DNA of 64,000 bases from an uncultured Eisenbergiella sp. (GTDB lineage Bacteria; Bacillota; Clostridia; Lachnospirales; Lachnospiraceae): assembly GCA_910585455.1 (NCBI GenBank), contig CAJUEL010000016.1:33541-97540 (forward strand), in the 5' to 3' direction. Of this stretch, positions 58,343-64,000 are shown piece after piece. The translations under genes and the position numbers were made by a program. Position 1 is the first letter of the stretch; each line of letters opens with the position of its first letter. The notes beneath the pieces were generated by a model. It saw nothing but the letters and a program-made list of their open reading frames with translations, made no database searches and had not been told where the DNA came from.

Positions 58343-59773
58343 ATGAGCACTTTCAAAAGAGCATTTTTATGCGTCACCCGCAAACGGGGAAAAACCCTTC
58401 TTCTGTTTACGATTCTGCTGACCATGGCAACCTTTGTTCTGACAGGTCTTTCCGTCGGAAAGGCGGCACAGACCGCACAGCGCAGGCTGCGCCAAAGCCT
58501 GGGCGGCAGCTTCGACATTTTTGTGGACTGGGAAAACAGTCCTTACGTAATCCGGGAAACTGTCCGGGACGGGGTCGATGAAGAAACCGGAAAAATAATC
58601 ACCAGCTACATCATGTATTCCACAAAACAGTTTACGCCGGAAGATGTCGCCGCCATCCGGAAGATTCCGGAGGTGAAATATTGCAGCGCGAGGTTTGAAA
58701 ACCTCACCCCCTTTACAGGAATTTCCCTGTTTCCCGGCACGATTCCGGTGGATGAAAAGCATGCGAACGAAACCAAAACGCTGGGCGTCTGCGACAGCAG
58801 AGACGATGTGCTTTTCACCTCCGGCACGCTGGCATTGACAGACGGACGGCACATCACAGCCGATGACCGCCATACCGCCCTCATCAGTCAGGATCTGGCA
58901 CAGCGAAACGAGCTGGAAATCGGGGATTCTATCATCACCCACAGCTACAATGCGGAAGAAGACGCCTACACCGGAAAAGAAATCCGGGTTCAGATCATCG
59001 GTCTGTTTGCCCCCGCCGCGCTCGAACCCTTCGGCGAGACAGTCACAGCCTATGACAAAATCCAGAACCGGATCTTTGTGGATCTGGCATCGTCTCTGGA
59101 AATGGATGGCGGAAAACAGCACTATGGCTTCTCGGCTCTCCATGTCACCGTGGAGGACCCCGAAAATATAAATCAGGTGATGACGGATGTAAAAGCGCTG
59201 CCGATCATTGACTGGGACGCTTTTACCGTCGAAGCGGACAACGAAACCTACGAAAATGCCGCCGCTCCCTTGCGCGCCCTGCATGAGCTGACCCTCACTT
59301 TACTGACGGTGATCATCGCCTCTGCCGCCATCCTCCTGACCCTGGTCCTGACGCTCTGGACAAAGGCCCGCATTCATGAAACAGGCGTGCTCCTCTCCAT
59401 GGGCATCCGGAAAACGGCAATCATCGGACAGTATTTAACGGAGGTGCTGCTGATCGCTGTCCTCGCGTTTGGCCTCTCCGGCTTCACCAGCAGCGTTATG
59501 ACAGAAAAAATCGGCAGCCGCCTGTCAGCCCAGAGCATACAGACAAAATCAGCCAAGGACGATTCTACCTTTGCCGCCGCAGCCGATGTGGGCGCGGACA
59601 GTCTGATCCAAAATCTGATGCCTGCCGAAAACGATATCCGCATTTTGGTGGAAGCGGACAGCCTCGCATGCCTGTACCTGATCGGATTTGCCATCATTAT
59701 CACAGCCGTCAGCGCATCGTCCATCCCCATCATGCGCTTAAAACCACAGGAAATCCTGTCCAAAATGAATTAA
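58343..59773 (+). CDS. MacB/FtsX-like ABC transporter permease
   Basis: A 476-residue permease with the FtsX/MacB layout: an N-terminal helix (about 15-38), an extracellular domain of about 280 residues, and three C-terminal helices (about 318-340, 365-392, 445-465) ending in PIMRLKPQEILSKMN, a classic FtsX-superfamily tail. Such permeases with one four-helix set act in mechanotransmission, peptide resistance or lipoprotein release. The start ATG follows GGAGG about 9 bases upstream. Followed 10 bp later by its ATPase. Confidence 0.9.
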   Translation: MSTFKRAFLCVTRKRGKTLLLFTILLTMATFVLTGLSVGKAAQTAQRRLRQSLGGSFDIFVDWENSPYVIRETVRDGVDEETGKIITSYIMYSTKQFTPEDVAAIRKIPEVKYCSARFENLTPFTGISLFPGTIPVDEKHANETKTLGVCDSRDDVLFTSGTLALTDGRHITADDRHTALISQDLAQRNELEIGDSIITHSYNAEEDAYTGKEIRVQIIGLFAPAALEPFGETVTAYDKIQNRIFVDLASSLEMDGGKQHYGFSALHVTVEDPENINQVMTDVKALPIIDWDAFTVEADNETYENAAAPLRALHELTLTLLTVIIASAAILLTLVLTLWTKARIHETGVLLSMGIRKTAIIGQYLTEVLLIAVLAFGLSGFTSSVMTEKIGSRLSAQSIQTKSAKDDSTFAAAADVGADSLIQNLMPAENDIRILVEADSLACLYLIGFAIIITAVSASSIPIMRLKPQEILSKMN

Positions 59774-59783
59774 AGGAGAAACT

Positions 59784-60422
59784 ATGATGCCAACATTGGA
59801 ACTGAAAAATATTTCCCATGCCTACGAAAAAAATAAAATGATTTTATCCGGCGTAAACGCAGCGCTGATGGCCGGAACCATGTACGCCCTCCTGGGTCCC
59901 TCCGGTTCCGGAAAGACAACGCTTTTGTCCCTGCTGGGCGGACTGCAGGCCCCCACCCGGGGCAGCATCCTCTTCCAGGGCGGAGACATCACAGCCTGCG
60001 GGCTGGAATATCACCGGCGAAACCATATCTCGCTGATTTTCCAGAATTATAATCTGATCGACTACATGACGCCCCTTGAAAATGTGCAGCTCTCCGCACG
60101 GCGCAATGCCTTCCCTGTTTTGGAAAGGCTCGGGCTTAAAAGGGACGAAATCCTCCGGAATGTGCTCCTGCTGTCCGGCGGCCAGCAACAGCGCGTGGCA
60201 ATCGCCCGGGCGCTGGCATCCGACGCTTTGGTCATTCTGGCGGACGAGCCCACCGGAAATCTGGATGCCGACACCGCCAAAGAGGTCACCGCAATCCTGA
60301 AAGACTGCGCCCATGTTTCCGGAAAGTGCGTTGTGGTGGCAACGCACTCCGCCGAAATGGCAAAGCAGGCCGACGTCGTCCTGGAAATCAGGAACGGACA
60401 GCTGAAAAACGTCACCGGGTGA
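59784..60422 (+). CDS. ABC transporter ATP-binding protein (MacB/LolD type)
   Basis: A 212-residue ATPase: Walker A LLGPSGSGKTTLL near 33-45, Q-loop in LIFQNYNLIDYM near 83, signature LLSGGQQQRVAIARAL near 130 and Walker B VILADEPTGNLDADTA near 150. This set is typical of the LolD/MacB/BceA class. It partners with the preceding permease. Two adjacent ATGs are possible starts; GGAG is 5 or 8 bases upstream. A family B palindrome directly follows the stop codon and might help end the transcript. Confidence 0.93.
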   Translation: MMPTLELKNISHAYEKNKMILSGVNAALMAGTMYALLGPSGSGKTTLLSLLGGLQAPTRGSILFQGGDITACGLEYHRRNHISLIFQNYNLIDYMTPLENVQLSARRNAFPVLERLGLKRDEILRNVLLLSGGQQQRVAIARALASDALVILADEPTGNLDADTAKEVTAILKDCAHVSGKCVVVATHSAEMAKQADVVLEIRNGQLKNVTG

Positions 60423-60427
60423 ACGAT

Positions 60428-60485
60428 ACTGTTCATGGTGCCACCAGACCGCTGGCAGTCCGCATCCGATGACACCGTGAACAGT
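60428..60485. repeat. family B palindrome
   Basis: ACTGTTCATGGTGCC and GACACCGTGAACAGT form the arms; the interior ACCGCTGGCAGTCCGCATCC is the reverse complement of the core GATGCGGACTGCCAGCGGT, also present at 63121 and at the ends of the 2.2-kb palindrome. It begins 6 bp past the ABC ATPase stop codon. Confidence 0.8.
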
Positions 60486-60596
60486 GACAGGCGAATTATT
60501 ATGATGAAGCAGTTTATACGGCATCACATTGCCTCTTCCTTTTTAATGTGATAAAATATGGACAGAAATTTAAAATTTTTTCCGGGGGTATGGGAT

Positions 60597-61409
60597 ATGA
60601 AAATCGGTGTGAGAGCCCATGATTATGGGAAAATGGAGATTGAGCGGCTGGCGGAAACGCTGCAGCAGGAGGGATATCAGGCGGCACAGCTGGCGTTTCC
60701 CAAGGTTTTTGTGGGAATCCAAAGCTATGAGGATATCACTTTGAAGCATCTGGAACGGGTCAGGAATGCATTCGAAAGGCATAAAATTGAGATTCCCGTT
60801 TTCGGCTGTTATATGGACCTGGGGAATCCGGACGAATCCGTCCGCAGCTATGCCGTGCACACCCTGAAAAAGTGCCTCGCCTGCAGCAAAGAAGTGGGCG
60901 CCAATGTGGTGGGAACCGAAACCGCCTATCCATCCCTTCGCGCGGAGGAAAAAGCCAAATGGTATCCCTGCATGCTGGACAGCTTAAAACGTGTCATGGA
61001 AGAGGCGGCGCGTCTTGATGCAAAGCTTGCCATCGAACCCGTGTATTCTCATCCCCTGGAAAATCTGGATGCGGTGACGGATGTCATGAATCAGATCGGA
61101 GACAGCAAACATCTGCGGATCATTTTTGATCCTGCCAATCTGCTCCCCTTTCCGGTTCTGGAGGACCAGGACGCTTATTGGCAAAAATGGCTTCTGCACA
61201 TCGGAACATACATAGAAGCGATCCATGTGAAAGATTTTTATTATGATCAAAACGGGCAATATCATCCTGCGCCGCTCGGCAAAGGCGTCCTCCGGTATGA
61301 GGCGATTTCCCGGTGGCTGCACGAAAACAGCCCCGATATGTACCTGCTGCGGGAGGAAATGAATCCCGAAATCGCTTCTGCGGATATCGCATTTATGAAA
61401 AATCTTTAG
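60597..61409 (+). CDS. sugar phosphate isomerase/epimerase-like TIM barrel
   Basis: A 270-residue member of the xylose-isomerase-like TIM-barrel (AP endonuclease 2) superfamily. Likely metal ligands are Glu in AIEPVY near 145, Asp in IIFDPANLLP near 180, His in IEAIHVKDFYYD near 213 and Glu in LLREEMNPE near 255. Members include keto-sugar epimerases, inositol pathway enzymes and DNA repair nucleases; without neighbours of a known pathway the substrate is open. The start at 60597 (MKIGVRAHD) follows GGGGG by 8 bases. It converges on the membrane protein gene with a 17-bp overlap at the 3' ends. Confidence 0.82.
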   Translation: MKIGVRAHDYGKMEIERLAETLQQEGYQAAQLAFPKVFVGIQSYEDITLKHLERVRNAFERHKIEIPVFGCYMDLGNPDESVRSYAVHTLKKCLACSKEVGANVVGTETAYPSLRAEEKAKWYPCMLDSLKRVMEEAARLDAKLAIEPVYSHPLENLDAVTDVMNQIGDSKHLRIIFDPANLLPFPVLEDQDAYWQKWLLHIGTYIEAIHVKDFYYDQNGQYHPAPLGKGVLRYEAISRWLHENSPDMYLLREEMNPEIASADIAFMKNL

Positions 61410-61875
61410 CGCACGCGCTTTGGTGCATCAGATGTATGCCGATGTGCCCGATTCCCAGAACCAAAACGGCTGCCGCCAATACACAGTTCCTTCCGTATAT
61501 CGCCAGGAGCCCAAAGGCGGCAACCGGAAGCGTGGCTCCCGCCACAGGAATTCCCAGAAAGCTGCGGTAAAAATCCCGCATTGTCTTTTCGCTTTGAAAA
61601 TACCGCACCCAGTACATCTCATAGAGCACCATTCCCGCAAAGGACAACACAAGCCACCAGGACCAGTTCGACCAGGGCTTTATATTGAAATCCGAAAAAA
61701 TCAGCACCGCGCAGGAAACGAGGACCTCGCCCACCCGTTCCAGCCCCAGAAGCGCTCTGTTTTCATTGCCCACATATTTTTCATAATCTTTCGGCTGATG
61801 CTTTGTCCATATCAGATTGGGCGTCATCAGCATAGCAAGATAAATCAATCCCACATAGGAAAATCCAAAGTTCAT
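61393..61875 (-). CDS. small integral membrane protein
   Basis: A 160-residue protein with four or five hydrophobic helices (about 5-25, 48-65, 75-95, 110-130, 132-150). It starts MNFGFSYVGLIYLAMLM with an early MTPNLIWTKHQP motif and ends with HIGIHLMHQSA. I do not know an assigned function. The start at 61875 has GGAGG 5 bases upstream and overlaps the end of the upstream Rpn gene by 4 bp (ATGA), so the two are coupled. Confidence 0.75.
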   Translation of the reverse strand: MNFGFSYVGLIYLAMLMTPNLIWTKHQPKDYEKYVGNENRALLGLERVGEVLVSCAVLIFSDFNIKPWSNWSWWLVLSFAGMVLYEMYWVRYFQSEKTMRDFYRSFLGIPVAGATLPVAAFGLLAIYGRNCVLAAAVLVLGIGHIGIHLMHQSACAKDFS

Positions 61876-62840
61876 ATCTGCCTCCGCTGAGTCTCTTTCC
61901 AAAATTCCGCGGCAATTTTATCGCAGTCATAATCCGGCGCATATCCGGCAGCGATGCTGCAGAAACGGGAAATCATTACAGAATCCTCCTCCAGCTCATC
62001 CGCAATCTGCTCCGCATTTTTACCTTTGGAAAGCTTTTTACAGATCTTTCGGCAGGTTTCCTCCCATTGTTTTTTCTTCTCCCGCGTAGCGCCTGCTTCC
62101 ATACCCGCTTCCATACCGAGTTCATATTCATCCCGACGGATTTTTTTCATTTCCTCTTCTTCGTTATACTCAAAAATCGACATTGCAATCACCTCCGCTT
62201 TCTGTGCCCGTAAAAAACCGGAAAGAATATTCTCCCGGATACATTCGTCCACAGCCTGCCGGACAGCGGCCTCAACCGGCATACACTTCGCATGTGTCCG
62301 CACCCGGTCCACATAAAGGCTGTAGTCCCGCAGCGTTTTGCAATTCTGCATCAGCTCTTCATTATGTCCCACATTAATATTGATCATCAGAACCTGCAGC
62401 TCCAATTCCGGATTCCGCGTTTCCTTTTCATATGAATCTGACAGCTTCAGGATTTTCCTTTCCGGCTGATCCGTTGTACCGTTGTAAAACACAACAAACC
62501 GCGGCACTGGAATGCGAATCAGCTTTGACGAATACAATGATTCTTCCTGCACATATTTTTCCAGCTGCCTCGTCACATAGATCAGATCCCGCAAAGCCAT
62601 ATTCGGATTGAAGGATGCCTGATGTTCATACAGATTCAGTTCCGAGTTGAGCAAAAAGGAAACATCATTTTTCACGTTCATAAAAATCGCGTTTTCCAAT
62701 GTGTAAACTTCCAGCTCATCCGGATTTTCATACGCCGTTTTATTCAATGCGTTATAAAGCTGTAGCAGTTCTTTCTTATCCCGGTACAGCATCCGGAATA
62801 TCAAATCCTTTTGATTTCTCAATATGTTACCTTTGGTCAT
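61872..62840 (-). CDS. Rpn family recombination-promoting nuclease
   Basis: A 322-residue protein of the Rpn/PD-(D/E)XK family of transposase-31-like nucleases. The N-terminal DLIFRMLYRDKKELLQLYNAL and later FVVFYNGTTDQPERKILKLSD are typical of the Clostridia branch; the acidic residues and the strand preceding LNLYEHQASFNPNMALRDLIY hold the likely catalytic E.Q set. A C-terminal helical tail is rich in Glu, Lys and Arg. Characterised RpnA-type proteins promote RecA-independent recombination and cut DNA. The start follows AAAGGAG by 6-7 bases. Coupled with a membrane protein, an unusual partner. Confidence 0.82.
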   Translation of the reverse strand: MTKGNILRNQKDLIFRMLYRDKKELLQLYNALNKTAYENPDELEVYTLENAIFMNVKNDVSFLLNSELNLYEHQASFNPNMALRDLIYVTRQLEKYVQEESLYSSKLIRIPVPRFVVFYNGTTDQPERKILKLSDSYEKETRNPELELQVLMININVGHNEELMQNCKTLRDYSLYVDRVRTHAKCMPVEAAVRQAVDECIRENILSGFLRAQKAEVIAMSIFEYNEEEEMKKIRRDEYELGMEAGMEAGATREKKKQWEETCRKICKKLSKGKNAEQIADELEEDSVMISRFCSIAAGYAPDYDCDKIAAEFWKETQRRQI

Positions 62841-63101
62841 AAGCCGCTCCTTTCATATGGGAAACCGGCAAGCGCTTCTTTCCGGCGCTCCGCCATGCGT
62901 GAAAATCAGGAACAGCCTTTTCATCCAGCCACTCCTGCCTGTTCAATGGAATCGTAAGCATAGAGTTTCTGTGATGAAATGCGGATACACAAATATATTG
63001 CAGCTCATCCGCACAAGAAATCAGAAATAAATCGGATCCAGAGAAATTTATGCTTACATTCAGTGTAGCATGTACCCTCAAAAAATGCAAGCCGAAACAC
63101 A
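62841..63101. other. intergenic region upstream of the Rpn gene
   Basis: About 260 bp before the family B element at 63102. An 87-codon minus-strand frame overlaps it and the Rpn start; a stretch such as LTIPLNRQEWLDEKAVPDFHAW looks protein-like, but there is no ribosome site and the start is poor. It may be a decayed gene fragment. Nothing else recognised. Confidence 0.3.
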
Positions 63102-63157
63102 GTTACTTTTCACGGTGCCGCCGAATGCGGACTGCCAGCGGCGCCGTGAAAAGTAAC
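63102..63157. repeat. family B palindrome
   Basis: GTTACTTTTCACGGTGCCG and CGGCGCCGTGAAAAGTAAC, with the core CCGAATGCGGACTGCCAGCG between. Arms match the 50.3-kb copy; the core matches the 60.4-kb copy and the tips of the 2.2-kb palindrome. Confidence 0.9.
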
Positions 63158-63266
63158 CAAACACAAGTCAGGCAAAGAAGTCAAAGCTGTTACAGATTGA
63201 TTTCGCCATGAAACTATGATAAAATTTTGTAAAACGTTCGTCAGCACAGGAGGCAACCGCAATACG

Positions 63267-63599
63267 ATGCGCAAAAATTTTATATATCAGCTCACAGCTT
63301 CAGCCCTTGTCATGTTACTGTTGCCGTGGCTTGCTGTCACCTTCATAAAGGGCGACGCAGCAATGGCCGTCTGCTTTCTGTTGTTCTATGCCATCAATCC
63401 TGTCTTTTGCATTTTCACGGGAATTTTCGCGGGAAAAAACGGAAAGAGTTGTCGAAGCCTGCCGGCCATTACCGCTGTTTTATTTCTTCTCGGCACATGG
63501 ATATTTTTTGACATGGGTGAAACGGCGTTTATTCTGTATGCAGGAATTTATTTTTTTCTGGGAATGCTTTCCTGGCTCGTTGCCCGCAAAAACAGATGA
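63267..63599 (+). CDS. small membrane protein
   Basis: A 110-residue protein (starting MRKNFIYQL) with about four hydrophobic helices: about 5-28, 34-54, 66-83 and 88-106. AGGAGG lies 13 bases upstream, slightly far; an upstream ATG at 63216 is in frame without a site. Sequence like PWLAVTFIKGDAAMAVCFLLFYAINP is seen in small unassigned membrane proteins of Clostridia. No function can be given. The Fic-like gene begins 18 bp later on the same strand. Confidence 0.65.
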   Translation: MRKNFIYQLTASALVMLLLPWLAVTFIKGDAAMAVCFLLFYAINPVFCIFTGIFAGKNGKSCRSLPAITAVLFLLGTWIFFDMGETAFILYAGIYFFLGMLSWLVARKNR

Positions 63600-63617
63600 T
63601 ATGGAGGCTGATTACCC

Positions 63618-63965
63618 ATGGCACTAACAAACAAACTCAACATAACTGACTCTACCGCCCTCGCCCGTACAGAGGAAAAGCTGAGCAAGCAAAAAGCCCT
63701 GCTGCTTTTTGAAAGCGGCTATCTGAATACATTGCGTGCCGGCACCTTCAACAGCCTTGCCCGCATACACAGATATCTTTTTGAGGAAATTTATGATTTT
63801 GCAGGTGAGATCAGAACCGTTAATCTTTCCAGGGAATATTTCGTAACAGTTCAAGCAGGCCTGCGCGCTCACCGCGCAGGCCGTGTAAAACGTGGTGGTT
63901 GTGGGCATCCGCCCCCATCGCAAAGCGATTTTCATGGGGCGGATGCAGTAACAGATAATATGTAG
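63618..63965 (+). pseudogene. Fic-family gene interrupted by a family A element
   Basis: From the ATG at 63618 (GGAGG 10 bases upstream), about 75 codons encode the N-terminal part of a Fic/DOC protein: LARTEEKLSKQKALLLFES, FNSLARIHRYLFEEIYDFAGEIRTVNLSREYF. In intact Fic proteins the segment after IR.VN is followed by the KGNF.F flap region and later the HPFREGNGR active site. Here at 63843 the frame enters the family A repeat (GTAACAGTTCA...) and reads through it to a stop at 63963-63965. The catalytic half is not in the window, so this copy cannot yield a full Fic enzyme. Confidence 0.7.
63843..63956. repeat. family A composite element inside the Fic gene
   Basis: GTAACAGTTCAAGCAGG, hairpin GGCCTGCGCG-CTCAC-CGCGCAGGCC, CGTGTAAAACGTGG, hairpin GGCATCCGCCCCCAT..ATGGGGCGGATGC with GCAAAGCGATTTTC in the loop, then AGTAACAG. 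The third module (terminal palindrome) is cut off. Same orientation and order as the 37.1-kb copy. Confidence 0.88.
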
Positions 63966-64000
63966 TGACAGGAAACGTACCCCTTTCCTGAAAACAAAAA

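Noticed and set aside
62827..63090. 87-codon frame upstream of the Rpn gene
   Set aside because: Overlaps the Rpn start on the same strand, no Shine-Dalgarno site, no family recognised; kept only as a possible fragment in the intergenic note.

Overview
The window looks like a chromosomal segment of an anaerobic gut Firmicute of the Lachnospiraceae/Clostridia type. The reasons are a GC of roughly 50-55%, strong AGGAGG ribosome binding sites, T-box leaders, a fused FGAM synthase, TnpX-like serine recombinases, SleB-type hydrolases and VanZ-like and DUF3592 proteins. Species cannot be named from sequence alone. No rRNA, tRNA, CRISPR array or phage module was seen.

Layout. 0-8 kb (mostly minus): the 5' end of a T-box leader running off the left edge, a lipoprotein, a nucleotidyltransferase/HI0074-like pair, a 294-bp palindrome, the giant helicase Lhr and an orotate-PRTase-like protein. 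8-20 kb: HAD phosphatase, M18 aminopeptidase, a GH53 galactanase with its DeoR regulator, a divergent glycerophosphodiester operon (GDPD, GpsA-like, solute-binding lipoprotein), an XRE regulator with a paralogous partner, and an ABC exporter. 20-30 kb: PIN toxin-antitoxin pair, purL, TetR facing a GNAT/XRE-methyltransferase operon, VanZ, and a MocR regulator facing an ECF S-component across a perfect 28-bp palindrome. 30.5-32.8 kb is an AT-rich island (DUF998, AbrB-like, PadR, gene remnants). 33-39.5 kb: DUF2971, MATE exporter plus GH127 arabinofuranosidase, then DUF3800, a specificity-domain remnant and an Mrr-like nuclease, which form a small restriction/defence cluster. 39.8-46 kb: two coupled ABC exporter halves downstream of a LytTR/GHKL two-component pair. 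46-53 kb is a housekeeping run (SleB hydrolase, dCMP deaminase, upp, rpiB, Sua5, a frameshifted cell-wall amidase, and a MetRS under a Met T-box). 53.5-60.5 kb: DUF3592, a lone serine recombinase, and an OmpR/HK pair with a MacB/FtsX-like ABC transporter. 60.5-64 kb: a sugar-isomerase-like TIM barrel, an Rpn nuclease with a membrane partner, a small membrane protein, and a Fic gene interrupted by a repeat.

The most striking cross-cutting feature is a set of dispersed palindromic elements, about a dozen copies in 64 kb. Family A has GTAACAGTTCAG-type ends and occurs as a minimal palindrome of about 30 bp (10.45, 14.04, 27.44 kb) or as a modular composite of about 115-135 bp with three hairpins (37.1, 39.6, 63.8 kb; partial at 54.1 and 58.1 kb). 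Family B has GTTACTTTTCA/ACTGTTCA-type ends (18.1, 50.3, 60.4, 63.1 kb). Two family B copies share a core with the 294-bp palindrome at 2.2 kb. They sit almost only between genes, but one family A copy lies inside a Fic reading frame, which suggests the elements are or were mobile. No transposase that obviously serves them lies in the window.

Operons I infer from overlaps and spacing: nucleotidyltransferase/HI0074-like; PIN antitoxin/toxin (ATGA overlap); GNAT/XRE-methyltransferase; GH127/MATE; LytTR/GHKL; ABC/ABC (ATGA); rpiB-upp-dCMP deaminase-sleB; OmpR/HK (ATGA) with ABC permease/ATPase; Rpn/membrane protein (ATGA).
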